The translations under genes and the position numbers were made by a program. A stretch of 64,000 nt of DNA, from positions 558,001 to 622,000 of the forward strand of contig JAXMAB010000006.1 of the NCBI GenBank assembly GCA_046350655.1. Reading direction: 5' to 3'. The notes below the pieces were generated by a model. It was not told the DNA's origin. It searched no databases and saw nothing but the letters and a program-made list of their open reading frames with translations. Source of the stretch: JAEUHO01 sp046350655 (GTDB lineage Bacteria > Planctomycetota > PLA2 > JAEUHO01). Shown one piece after another: positions 33,223-41,558 of this stretch. The stretch's first letter is position 1, and the number at the start of each line of letters is the position of its first letter.

Positions 33223-35040
33223 TCAGCGTCTCGCGCGGGCCTGCGGGTGCTCGACGACGTGCACGCGCCCCGGCGCGAGCGCCCCGACGTCCTGCACGAC
33301 GCCGTCGGGCCATCGGACCTCCACGCGGGGCGTGCCGGCGGCGGGGCCGAGGCCCACGTGCAGCGTGTTCGACGACTGCGCGAGGTACCCGCCGGCCGCC
33401 TGCACCATCCGGACGAACGTGCGGGGGCCCACGCGCACGCGGGCGACGGCGCCGATCGCCGCGCGGCGCCCGGGCGGGCCGACCAGCCGCAGCCCGATCC
33501 ACGGGCGGGCGGGGCTCCGGTTCATGAAGAGGAGCGCCCGATCGTTGAACGACGTGACGACCAGGTCGAGGCGCCCGTCGCCGTCGAAGTCGGCCGTGGC
33601 GGCCGCGCGGAGGCTCTTCGCGGCCGGACGCCCGCCGATCGGCTCGGCCGCAAAGGGACCGCCGGGCAGCGGCTCGAGGCCCGCGGCGGCCGAGACCTCC
33701 TCGAACGTCGAGTCGCCGCGGTTCCGCAGCATCGGCGACCGCCAGTAGGCGAACGGGAACCCCATGCCGCTCGGCAGGTAGAGGTCCTCGAAGCCGTCGG
33801 CGTCGAAGTCGCCCGCGGCGATGCCCCAGGGCCAGAGCGTCTCGACCCCGGCGGCGTCGGAGAGTTCGACGAACTTCCCGCGACCGAGGTTGCGGTGGAG
33901 CGTGTTGCCGAACAGCACCTCCTCCGGGAGCAGCCGGTTCTGCTCCGAGACCGTGCCCGGCGTCTGCGCGAACCGGAGCGTCTTGACGCCCTCCGGCTCC
34001 GACCGCGGGTCGTAGTCGTAGCCCATCCACATGTCGGAGTGCATGTCGGAGGTGAAGAGGTCGAGGCGGCCGTCGCCGTCGAGGTCGAACACCTTCGCGC
34101 CGACCGCGCCGGCCGACGTGCGCCCGAGTGTGGCCGCCGTGACGTCGGTGAAGTGGCCCTTGCCGTCGTTGGCGAACAACGTGCTGCGCCCGAACATGCG
34201 CGCCACGAAGACGTCGAGGTCGCCGTCCTCGTCGTAGTCGAAGACCGCCGCGTCGCTGCCCCAGCCCGGGCCCGCGAGCCGCGCCTCGCCCGTCGCGTAC
34301 TCGAACGTGCCGTCGCCCCGGTTCCGGTAGAAGTGGTTGTACTCCACCGGGCTCCTCATCATCTCGAGGATGGTCTCGGGGCCCTGCCAGTAGCGCGTGC
34401 CCGAGTCGAAGGCCTCCGTGGTCCAGCGGGCCGTCGCCATCACGAGGAGGTCGAGGTCGCCGTCGCCGTCGGCGTCGAAGAGCGTGGGCTGCTGGGCGTG
34501 CGCGACGAGCGCGAGCCCGGCGGTCGCCGTCGCGTCCTCGAACGTCCCGTCGCCGCGGTTGCGGAAGTAGACGTTCCCGCCGCGGGTCGTCGTGACGTAG
34601 AGGTCCACGTCGTCGTCGCCGTCCATGTCGCCGAACACCGCCGCGACCGAGATGACGTCGGGCAGGGCGACGCCGGCGCGCGCCGTGACGTCGGTGAACC
34701 GCCCGGCGCCGTCGTTCAGGAAGAGCGCGTTGGGCCCCAGTTGGTTGCAGAAGTAGACGTCGTCGTCGCCGTCGCCGTCGACGTCGCCGACCGCGAGGCC
34801 CGCGCCGTGGTCGTAGAGGTTCATCCGGAACGCGGCGCCCTGCTCGCGCGGCAGGAAGGACGAGCGGAACCGGAGGCCGGCGGCCTCCGCGGCCTCCTCG
34901 AAGCGCATCCCGGCGCCGCCCGCCCGGGCGGAGCGCGGCGCGGGGGCGTGGTCGTCGCCGCACGCGACGAGCAGCAACGCGGCGAGCGCCGAGGCGACGC
35001 CCGATCGCGCGCGGGGCCGGCGCGCCGCGGCGCGGCTCAC
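33223..35040 (-). CDS. CRTAC1 family FG-GAP/ASPIC-UnbV lipoprotein 3
   Basis: 605 residues beginning at a GTG (35040) that overlaps the stop of the upstream paralogue by 4 bases. Lipobox LLVAC follows a short signal peptide (SGVASALAALLLVAC). Propeller blades with repeated DxDGDGDDD loops (VGDVDGDGDDDVYFCNQLG, FDADGDGDLDLLVMA), DMHSDMW at mid-protein, and a C-terminal ASPIC/UnbV domain (IGAVARVRVGPRTFVRMVQ, GGYLAQSS). Compared with its neighbours it has a distinct central insert (EGVKTLRFAQTPGTVSEQN). Translational coupling implies equimolar production with paralogue 4. Confidence 0.88.
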   Translation of the reverse strand: MSRAAARRPRARSGVASALAALLLVACGDDHAPAPRSARAGGAGMRFEEAAEAAGLRFRSSFLPREQGAAFRMNLYDHGAGLAVGDVDGDGDDDVYFCNQLGPNALFLNDGAGRFTDVTARAGVALPDVISVAAVFGDMDGDDDVDLYVTTTRGGNVYFRNRGDGTFEDATATAGLALVAHAQQPTLFDADGDGDLDLLVMATARWTTEAFDSGTRYWQGPETILEMMRSPVEYNHFYRNRGDGTFEYATGEARLAGPGWGSDAAVFDYDEDGDLDVFVARMFGRSTLFANDGKGHFTDVTAATLGRTSAGAVGAKVFDLDGDGRLDLFTSDMHSDMWMGYDYDPRSEPEGVKTLRFAQTPGTVSEQNRLLPEEVLFGNTLHRNLGRGKFVELSDAAGVETLWPWGIAAGDFDADGFEDLYLPSGMGFPFAYWRSPMLRNRGDSTFEEVSAAAGLEPLPGGPFAAEPIGGRPAAKSLRAAATADFDGDGRLDLVVTSFNDRALLFMNRSPARPWIGLRLVGPPGRRAAIGAVARVRVGPRTFVRMVQAAGGYLAQSSNTLHVGLGPAAGTPRVEVRWPDGVVQDVGALAPGRVHVVEHPQARARR

Positions 35041-36920
35041 CGGCCGGCTCCGGGCGCGGCGTCGCGCCGCAGCGCGTGCACGCGGCCGACGGCGACGTCG
35101 GCGAGGGTCTCGACCTTCCCGTCGGGCCAGCGCACCGTCACCTCGTCGATCGTCCGGGCGTCGCCGAGCCCGAAGTGGAGCGTCCGCGACGACTGGGCGA
35201 GGTACCCGCCGGCGGCGTCCACCTGGCGCACGTAGGTCCGCCCGCCGGCCTTCACGCGCACCACGGCGCCGATCGCGTCGCGGTTGCGGCCGGTCCCGGT
35301 CAGCCGGAAGCCGACCCACGAACGCGCCGGGGACCGGTTCATGAACAGCATCGCGCGGTCGTTGAAGAGGTTCACGACGAGGTCCGGCCGCCCGTCGGCG
35401 TCGAAGTCGCCGACCGCGGCCGAGCGGGCGCTGCGGGCCGCCGGCTTCCCGCCGATCGGCTCCGCCTGGTTCCGGCCCCCCGGGAACGGCTCGAGCCCCG
35501 CGGCCGCCGCCGCGTCCGCGAACGAGCCGTTGCCGCGGTTCATCAGGAGGGGCGAGCGGCGGTAGCCGTACGGGTACCCCATCCCCGTCGGGACGTACGC
35601 GTCCTGGTGGCCGTCCGCGTCGAAGTCGGCGGCGGCGATGCCCCAGGGCCACAACGTCTCGGCGCCGGCGACGTCGGAGAGCTCGGTGAACTTCCCGCCG
35701 CCCTCGGCGCGGTAGAGCGCGTTCCCGAACACGACGCCGGCGACGTCGAACCGCAGCCGACCCAGCGGGCCGAACTGCGGCGAGATGCCCGAGGGGCCGT
35801 AGCTGGTGCCGTACTTGCGGGCGTCGGGCAGCGTGTCGGGGTCGGTCTCGGTGCTCATCCACATGTCCGAGTGCATGTCCACGACGTAGAGGTCGAGCCG
35901 GCCGTCGCCCGAGTAGTCGAACGCCTTCGCGCCGACGGCGCCCCACGGAGTGCGCCCGAGCCGCTCGTCCGTGACGTCGCGGAACACGCCCTGCCCGTCG
36001 TTCGCGTACAGGGTGCTGCGCCCGAACATGTTGCAGACGAACAGGTCGCTGTCGCCGTCCTCGTCCGCGTCGAACACGGCGACGTCGCCGCTCCAGCCGA
36101 CGCCGGCGAGGCCCGCGGCGGCCGTCGCGTCCTCGAACGTCCCGTCGCCGCGGTTCAGGTAGAAGCGGTCCTTCTCCGGCGGGCTCTCGACGAGCTCCAC
36201 CAGCGTCGCGTTCCCGCGCCAGTAGCGGCCCGCGGCCTCGTAGCCCTCCGTCGTCCACGCGGCGGTGTTGGACACGAACAGGTCGAGGTCGCCGTCGCCG
36301 TCGGCGTCGAAGAACACCGGCTGCTCGGAGTGCGCGACGAGCTCGAGGCCCGCGGCCCGCGTCACGTCCTCGAACGTCCCGTCGCCCTTGTTGCGGAACA
36401 TCACGTTGCCGGCCCGCGTGGTCGTCACGTAGAGGTCCTGGTCGCCGTCGCCGTCCACGTCGGCGAACGCCGCCGCGACCGAGATGCGGTCCGCGAGCCC
36501 GACCCCCGCGCGCTCCGTGACGTCGGTGAACCTGCCGCTGCCGTCGTTCAGGAAGAGCGCGTTCGCGCCCAGCTGGTTGCAGAAGTAGAGGTCGTCGTCG
36601 CCGTCGCCCTCGACGTCGGCGACCGCGACGCCGGAGCCGTGGTCGTAGAAGTTGATCTTGAACTTCTCGCCCTGCTCGCCGGGCAGGAACGCCATCCGGA
36701 ACCGCACGCCCGCCGCCTCGGCCCGCTCCTCGAACCGCACGCCCGGGGCGGCCGCGGCCGCGGGCTTCCCCGCGGGGGCGTCGTCGCCGCCGCAGCCGCC
36801 GGACGACGCGAGGCCGAGCGCGGAGAGCGCGAGGCACGCGAGGCCCGGTCCGCGGCGGGGGCGACGCGCGGCGCGGGAGCGGCGATGGGCGTGGGCGGCG
36901 GCGGGGCGGGTGGGGGGCAT
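35037..36920 (-). CDS. CRTAC1 family FG-GAP/ASPIC-UnbV lipoprotein 4
   Basis: 627 residues, start ATG 36920 with an Arg-rich n-region and lipobox LASSGGC (less ideal than in paralogues 2 and 3). Same plan: FG-GAP/VCBS blades with calcium loops (VADVEGDGDDDLYFCNQLG, FDADGDGDLDLFVSN), DMHSDMW, ASPIC/UnbV end domain (IGAVVRVKAGGRTYVRQVD). It is the first gene of the three-paralogue run and overlaps the next by 4 bases. A motif variant (ACGAGGCCCGGTCCG type) lies in the signal-peptide codons near 36840. Confidence 0.88.
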   Translation of the reverse strand: MPPTRPAAAHAHRRSRAARRPRRGPGLACLALSALGLASSGGCGGDDAPAGKPAAAAAPGVRFEERAEAAGVRFRMAFLPGEQGEKFKINFYDHGSGVAVADVEGDGDDDLYFCNQLGANALFLNDGSGRFTDVTERAGVGLADRISVAAAFADVDGDGDQDLYVTTTRAGNVMFRNKGDGTFEDVTRAAGLELVAHSEQPVFFDADGDGDLDLFVSNTAAWTTEGYEAAGRYWRGNATLVELVESPPEKDRFYLNRGDGTFEDATAAAGLAGVGWSGDVAVFDADEDGDSDLFVCNMFGRSTLYANDGQGVFRDVTDERLGRTPWGAVGAKAFDYSGDGRLDLYVVDMHSDMWMSTETDPDTLPDARKYGTSYGPSGISPQFGPLGRLRFDVAGVVFGNALYRAEGGGKFTELSDVAGAETLWPWGIAAADFDADGHQDAYVPTGMGYPYGYRRSPLLMNRGNGSFADAAAAAGLEPFPGGRNQAEPIGGKPAARSARSAAVGDFDADGRPDLVVNLFNDRAMLFMNRSPARSWVGFRLTGTGRNRDAIGAVVRVKAGGRTYVRQVDAAGGYLAQSSRTLHFGLGDARTIDEVTVRWPDGKVETLADVAVGRVHALRRDAAPGAGR

Positions 36921-37027
36921 GGGCACCGGAGGGGCGGGGGAGGGCAGTGTGCCGCACGGCGGCGCGCGACGGGACGTCGGGCGGGGCCGTCGACGGGGGT
37001 CGTTCGTCCCAGGGGCGGGACCGGGCG

Positions 37028-38449
37028 TCAGAGGGTCTTCAGGTACTCGAGCACGGCGCGGCGCTCGGCCTCGGTCAGCGTCGCGGGGTAGAGGTGTCCC
37101 GCGGCCGACTTGCCGGCCGCGCGCGTGTCGAACCAGCGGCGGCGCGACCACGCGTCGGGGAGGTCCGCGGGCACCGAGGCGGCGGCCTCGACGTCGAGGC
37201 CGACGTGCTCGCGGTCGTACGCGGCGGGGCCCTTGCGCCGCCACGCGACGGGCCGCGCCTCGGGGTGGAGGACGTGCCACAGCGTGGGGACCGCGCCGTT
37301 GTGGAAGTACGGCGCGCTCGCCCAGACGCCGTCGAGCGGCGGCGCGACGTAGCCCTTGGGGTCGAGGTCGACGTCGTCGGCGTGGCCGTCGACGAACCAG
37401 CTCCGCGCGTACCGCTCGCGCTCGCTCCGCGGGATCGCGTCGTGCCGGACGCGGTCGGTCCCGACCTCGTCGACGGGGACGGCGACCGACGGGTAGGTCG
37501 GCGACGCGCCGTAGGTGCCGTGGCACGGCGCGCAGGTCCGCTCGAAGGCGACGCGCCCGGCGGCCGCGAGCGACGCGTCCACCGCGCCGGGCCAGCGGGG
37601 GACGGGCACCGACTCGAGGTACGCGAGCACGTCCCTGAAGTCGTCGTCCCACGCGCGGAACTTCTCGGGCCCGTTCATGGGGACCATGAGGAACTGCATG
37701 AGCGCGCGGTGGCTCTTTTTCGTGACGCCGTCGACGTACAGCCGCGGCCGCTTGCGCACGTTCCACCACGGCGGCGCGTCGAGGTCGTGGTGGACGAACT
37801 TCGGCGGCGTCTTCGGGAGGACCAGCTTCAGGTCGGCGTCGCGGAACGCGCCGAGGGCCATGCTGAAGACGACCGCGTTCGTCGTGCCGTGGGTGGTGCC
37901 GAGCGGGATGCGCCGCCACAACGACGTGGCCATCGCGGTGGGGGCGTCGCCCCGCTGCGCCGCGAGCCGCGCGACGTCGTCGACGAGGTCCTGGAACGCG
38001 AAGTGGGCGTTCGGCAGGCCCGGGACCACGCGGTCCTCGACCTGCCCGCCGTGGCAGGAGAAGCAGTTGATCGACCAGCGGCCGCGGTCGTCCACGACGT
38101 ACTGCAGCGGCTTCCCGGGCGCGTCCGGGCGCGGCGTGAGCCCGTACCGCGCGAACGTCAGCGCGCGGCGCCCGGCCGGCGACGCGGCCTCGGCGGCGGC
38201 CCGCTCGGCGGCGGGCCACAGCGTGTAGAGGTGGTCCACGTCGTCGTCGTCGAACGTCGGCGGGATGTACGGCGTGTCGAGGATGTGGCGGTAGCCGCGC
38301 TCGGCGGAGGGCACGAACGGCGCCGCGGCGGGCGGGGCGGCGGCCGGCGCGTCGGCCCCGCGGGCCGCGCCCGCGACCACGCCGACGCACGCCAGCGCGA
38401 CGATCGACGCGGCGACGGACCGGACCACGGAGGGCGCGAGCGGTCGCAT
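37028..38449 (-). CDS. Diheme c-type cytochrome, di-haem oxidase/peroxidase-like
   Basis: 473 residues with a signal peptide (SVVRSVAASIVALACVGVVAGAARG region, 5-30) and two CxxCH motifs: CFSCH at about 137 and CAPCH at about 305. The C-terminal half resembles the cytochrome c peroxidase/RoxA type (PLDGVWASAPYFHNGAVPTLWHVL, a conserved motif of that superfamily, and YLKTL end). Secreted to the periplasm, it would oxidise a small molecule or polymer or accept electrons; the substrate is not inferable. Start ATG 38449 lies exactly 6 bases after TACAAT. It sits between the CRTAC1 cluster and an ArnT-like gene. Confidence 0.82.
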   Translation of the reverse strand: MRPLAPSVVRSVAASIVALACVGVVAGAARGADAPAAAPPAAAPFVPSAERGYRHILDTPYIPPTFDDDDVDHLYTLWPAAERAAAEAASPAGRRALTFARYGLTPRPDAPGKPLQYVVDDRGRWSINCFSCHGGQVEDRVVPGLPNAHFAFQDLVDDVARLAAQRGDAPTAMATSLWRRIPLGTTHGTTNAVVFSMALGAFRDADLKLVLPKTPPKFVHHDLDAPPWWNVRKRPRLYVDGVTKKSHRALMQFLMVPMNGPEKFRAWDDDFRDVLAYLESVPVPRWPGAVDASLAAAGRVAFERTCAPCHGTYGASPTYPSVAVPVDEVGTDRVRHDAIPRSERERYARSWFVDGHADDVDLDPKGYVAPPLDGVWASAPYFHNGAVPTLWHVLHPEARPVAWRRKGPAAYDREHVGLDVEAAASVPADLPDAWSRRRWFDTRAAGKSAAGHLYPATLTEAERRAVLEYLKTL

Positions 38450-38455
38450 CCGGGG

Positions 38456-38461
38456 ATTGTA
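38456..38461 (-). promoter_or_regulatory. -10 box TACAAT, leaderless spacing
   Basis: On the minus strand TACAAT, 6 bases, then the ATG of the cytochrome gene. It is the best-matching box of the leaderless set. Confidence 0.55.
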
Positions 38462-38491
38462 GGTCACGCCCGGCCGCCGGGGGCACGCCGG

Positions 38492-40234
38492 TCACGGCGC
38501 GCGGGGCCGGTTCTCGAGCACGACGAGATCGGACCGCTGGGCCCCGGACAGCCCGCGGGCGAGCACGCGGCCCCCGCGCCGCGCGAGCCAGTCGTCGGCC
38601 TTCTTCGCCCGCGCGACGAGCACGACGCGGCGCGCGCCGGCCCACGCGGCCTCCACGTCCTCCCGCGCGAGGAGGCGGCCGGCGCCGTCCTTCGACGCCC
38701 ACGGCTCGACGATCTCCGGTTGCTTGCCCGCGACCGCGACGAAGAGGCCGGGCTGCGCGAACCGCAGGCCCTGCGGGAGGAGGTCGAGGCACGCCACGAG
38801 GTCGCCGGGCCCGGCCTCGCGCGCGAGCGTCGCGCCGAGCGCGCGGGGCGACCGTTTCACGTCGAAGCGCGCCGCCGCGAGGTCGATGCCCCACCAGAGG
38901 ACCGCGGCGGCGAGGGCGAGCGTCGCGAGCCGCGCCCGCGGCGTGCGCCCGGGCCGGCTCGCGAGGACGACGGCGACGAGCCCCGCCGCCGCCGCGACGA
39001 GGCCCGGCGCGACCCCGGGCGACGGCGAGGCGGCGTCGTCGCCGGCGGCCGCGGGGTCGTGCCCGAGGAGGACCGCGGCGGCGTACGCGAGGCCCCCGAG
39101 GAGGACCGCGGCGCCCGCGAGCCACGGGCCGCGCCGGGCCTCGCGTGCCCCGAGGTCGTCCTCGACCCGCGTCGCGAGCCGCGCGCCGCACAGCACCGCG
39201 AGCGGCAGGAAGATCGGCAGCGCGTACGTGAAGAGCCGGTTGCGCCCCGCGGAGTAGAGGAGGAGCAGCACGACGACCCACGCCCACAGCAACCGGTGGC
39301 CCGCGACGGGGCGGCGCGTCGGCGCCGCGACGGGGTCGGGCACGCGCGCGCGCGGGAGCAGCAGCGTCCACGGGACGAGGAACAGCGGGAGGACCGCGGC
39401 GTACAGCCACGCCGGCGCGAAGTCGCGGTGGCCGGGCTCGCGGAAGCGGCGGAAGTGCTCGTAGACGACGAAGTGCTCGACGTAGCCGGGGTTCGCGCGC
39501 TCCATCAGCACGTACCACGGCGCCGCGACCGCGAGGGCCACGGCCCACGCGACCGGCGAGAAGAGCGTCCGGAGCGTCGCCTTCCACGAGACGCCGGCGG
39601 CGGCCCAGGCGAACGCGACGAGCGCGCTCGCGACGGCGGCCAACGGGCCCTTGACGAGGAGGCCCGCGCCGACGCACAGGCCGAGGAGCGCCCGCCACCC
39701 GAGGGCGGGGCTCGAGAGCGCGCGGAGCCCCGCGTAGAGCGCGCCCGCGACGGCGGCCGACAGGCCCATGTCCATCGTGACGGTGCGGGAGAACCCCATG
39801 CCGGCGCCGCTCGTCGCGACGACGATCGCCGCGGCGAAGCCGGCGCGGCGGCGGCCGGTGAGGCGCGCGGCGAAGAGGAAGGCGAGCATCGCCAGCGTCG
39901 CGCCCGCGACGAGGCAGGGCAGGCGCGCGGCGAAGGGGGTCGGGCCGAGCACGGCGTACGCGCCGCACGCCATCCAGTAGACGAGCGGCGGCTTGTCCAT
40001 GAACCGCAGGCCGTGCTCGCGCGGCGTCAGGTAGTCGCCCGAGCGCACCATGTCGAGGGCCACGGTGCCGTAGCGCCCCTCGTCGGCGTCCCACAGGTCG
40101 CGGACGCCGGCGAAGGCCGACAGCAGCACGAGCGCGAGGAGGAAGGCCGCCGCCGCGTCGCGACGGCGCGGCGCGAGGTCGGGCGTCGCGACGTCGAGCG
40201 GGGGGGCGGGGGCGGCGTCGGGCGGCACGGGCAT
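38492..40234 (-). CDS. ArnT-like glycosyltransferase (family 39, GT-C)
   Basis: 580-residue polytopic inner-membrane transferase that uses polyprenyl-phosphate sugars to modify lipid A, other lipids or proteins on the periplasmic side. Hallmarks: WDADEGRYGTVALDMV near residue 50 (the catalytic Asp-Glu in the first periplasmic loop) and LTPREHGLRFMDKPPLVYW; about 12 hydrophobic helices follow, then a soluble C-terminal domain of about 120 residues (GDLVACLDLLPQGLRF). Length and motifs match ArnT rather than the GT-C gene at 25540. Acceptor unknown. The start ATG at 40234 lies close behind a GATGAT sequence. Confidence 0.88.
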   Translation of the reverse strand: MPVPPDAAPAPPLDVATPDLAPRRRDAAAAFLLALVLLSAFAGVRDLWDADEGRYGTVALDMVRSGDYLTPREHGLRFMDKPPLVYWMACGAYAVLGPTPFAARLPCLVAGATLAMLAFLFAARLTGRRRAGFAAAIVVATSGAGMGFSRTVTMDMGLSAAVAGALYAGLRALSSPALGWRALLGLCVGAGLLVKGPLAAVASALVAFAWAAAGVSWKATLRTLFSPVAWAVALAVAAPWYVLMERANPGYVEHFVVYEHFRRFREPGHRDFAPAWLYAAVLPLFLVPWTLLLPRARVPDPVAAPTRRPVAGHRLLWAWVVVLLLLYSAGRNRLFTYALPIFLPLAVLCGARLATRVEDDLGAREARRGPWLAGAAVLLGGLAYAAAVLLGHDPAAAGDDAASPSPGVAPGLVAAAAGLVAVVLASRPGRTPRARLATLALAAAVLWWGIDLAAARFDVKRSPRALGATLAREAGPGDLVACLDLLPQGLRFAQPGLFVAVAGKQPEIVEPWASKDGAGRLLAREDVEAAWAGARRVVLVARAKKADDWLARRGGRVLARGLSGAQRSDLVVLENRPRAP

Positions 40235-40289
40235 GGGATCATCCCGTGGGACCGGGCGGCGGCGAAGCGCCGACGCGCCGGGCCCCCGA

Positions 40290-40376
40290 GGGCGAGTGGC
40301 GGAACGGCAGACGCGGGGGTCTTAAAAGCCCCTGGGCCTCACGGCCCGGCTGAGGGTTCGAGTCCCTCCTCGCCCA
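40290..40376 (+). tRNA. tRNA-Leu (TAA anticodon)
   Basis: 87 bases with a perfect 7-bp acceptor stem (GGGCGAG/CTCGCCC), D-arm (TGGCGGAACGGCAGA), anticodon loop CTTAAAA giving TAA, a long variable arm (GGGCCTCACGGCCC) as in class II tRNAs, T-arm GGTTCGAGTCC and A discriminator. The CCA end is not encoded. Confidence 0.95.
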
Positions 40377-40479
40377 TCGACCCCCTCCACCGGCGCACGG
40401 GACCGCGCGGCGGGCGCCGGGGGGCGGGCGTCCGGCCGGACCGGCCGTGTCCGCGGTGAAGGCGCCGCCCGGAGGCGGG

Positions 40480-40485
40480 TACGAT
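40480..40485 (+). promoter_or_regulatory. -10-like box, leaderless spacing
   Basis: TACGAT, 6 bases, ATG of the selenoprotein gene. Confidence 0.5.
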
Positions 40486-40491
40486 CCCGCC

Positions 40492-40725
40492 ATGAAGATC
40501 CACATCCGCTACTGCTCGGTCTGAGGCTACGAGACGACGGCCGTCGGTCTGGCGGCCTATCTCCTCGAGGAGCTGAAGCAGAAGATCCGAGTCCTCGAGC
40601 TCGAACCTTCCGGCGGCGGCGCGTTCGAGGTGCACGTGGACGGTCGCGAGGTCTGGAGCAAGCTGAAGACGGGCGAGTTCCCCGAGCCGGCGGCGATCCT
40701 CGAGTCGCTGACGAAGCGGGGCTGA
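40492..40725 (+). CDS. SelW/Rdx-like selenoprotein with in-frame TGA (Sec)
   Basis: 77 residues if TGA at 40522-40524 is read as selenocysteine: MKIHIRYCSVU, then GYETTAVGLAAYLLEEL, FEVHVDGREVWSKLKTGEF and an end at TGA 40723-40725. This matches the Rdx (SelT/SelW/SelH) thioredoxin-like fold: first strand, a CxxU redox motif (Cys8, Sec11) in the position of CxxC, then a GG.FEV.V.G....SKLKTG.FP core. Downstream of the TGA the frame stays open and is family-like for 66 codons, which a random stop would not give. A hairpin with GGUCU apical loop lies 15-33 bases after the TGA, as a bacterial SECIS should. Predicted cytosolic thiol-based redox protein. A standard gene finder would miss it. No Sec machinery genes are in the window. 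Confidence 0.88.
40539..40557 (+). promoter_or_regulatory. SECIS-like hairpin for selenocysteine insertion
   Basis: GGCCGTC / GGCGGCC pair as a 7-bp stem (one G-U) around loop GGTCT at 40546-40550. The loop matches the GGUCU of the E. coli fdhF SECIS apical loop that binds SelB, and it begins 22 bases after the TGA, about the distance used in bacteria. Confidence 0.75.
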
Positions 40726-40778
40726 CGGTCGCGGGGGGCCCCGGGCCCCGCGCGACGGCGAGGGAGGGTGCGCGCGCC

Positions 40779-41558
40779 GTGGGCCTCATCGTCCAAGCCA
40801 GCCGCGAGATCCTGCACCGCAACCCGTTCCCCGCCGGCGACCCGCGGCACGCCGCGGCCGGCGACGAGGTGCTCGAGGCGCTGCTCCTCGGCACCGACGC
40901 CGAGGGGTTCGCGGGCGACCGCGTGCTGATGCGGAGGGCGCGCGCGCTCCTCGCCGACGCCGAGGGCTTCGGCGCGCCGACGGTGGGCGAGGCCTACCGC
41001 CTCCGCAGCGCGGACCGCGTCGAGGTCCTCTTCCTCCGCACCGTCGGCAACCCGCGGGCGATCCCCGGCCTGCCGGGCCGGTACGACGTCGGCGTCGCGC
41101 ACGCCGTCGAGGTCACGCGCCGCGACGAGCTCGCCTTCCGCACGTCGCCGTGCTGGCGGCGGACGGGCGGCCGCGGCTGGCTGCTCTTCGACCCGGGCGA
41201 CGGGCCGCCGGTGGCGCGCAGCGCCGGGCGCGAGGCGCTCGAGGCCGCGCAGCGCGCCTCGCTCGAGGGCGGGCTCGCGCTCGACGCGGAGGCGCGGGCG
41301 GCCATCGCGGGCTCGGGGACCGCGCGCGTGGACGTCCCGTTGGCGCTGCGCGCGACGTCGCTGCCGAGGTCGGTCCGCGACCGCGCCGCCGCGCCGCTGG
41401 CCGCGACGTCGTCGCTCGCCGACGTCGTCGTCGCGCTCGGCGACATCGCCGGCGGGTGCGACCGCGAGGAGGGCGAGACGTACGCCCGCGCGGCCGGGCG
41501 GCTCGTCCTCCGCGCGGCGACGCTCGCCGAGGTGGCCGCGCCGCCGGGGCCTGCATGA
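40779..41558 (+). CDS. Hypothetical protein
   Basis: 259 residues, GTG start at 40779 with an AGGGAGGG ribosome site. No signal peptide or membrane helix. The N-terminus is helical (ILHRNPFPAGDPRHAAAGDEVLEALL), then a mixed alpha/beta region (RVEVLFLRTVGNPRAIPG, YDVGVAHAVEVTRRDELAF). Family not recognised. The TGA overlaps the ATG of the zinc-ribbon gene (ATGA), so the two are probably coupled. Confidence 0.55.
   Translation: MGLIVQASREILHRNPFPAGDPRHAAAGDEVLEALLLGTDAEGFAGDRVLMRRARALLADAEGFGAPTVGEAYRLRSADRVEVLFLRTVGNPRAIPGLPGRYDVGVAHAVEVTRRDELAFRTSPCWRRTGGRGWLLFDPGDGPPVARSAGREALEAAQRASLEGGLALDAEARAAIAGSGTARVDVPLALRATSLPRSVRDRAAAPLAATSSLADVVVALGDIAGGCDREEGETYARAAGRLVLRAATLAEVAAPPGPA

Noticed and set aside
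22455..36920. Regularly repeated short sequences (GTCGCCGTCGCCGTC type) suggesting a CRISPR or satellite
   Set aside because: They are the codons of DxDGDG calcium loops in FG-GAP blades; spacing follows protein repeats and spacers are coding.
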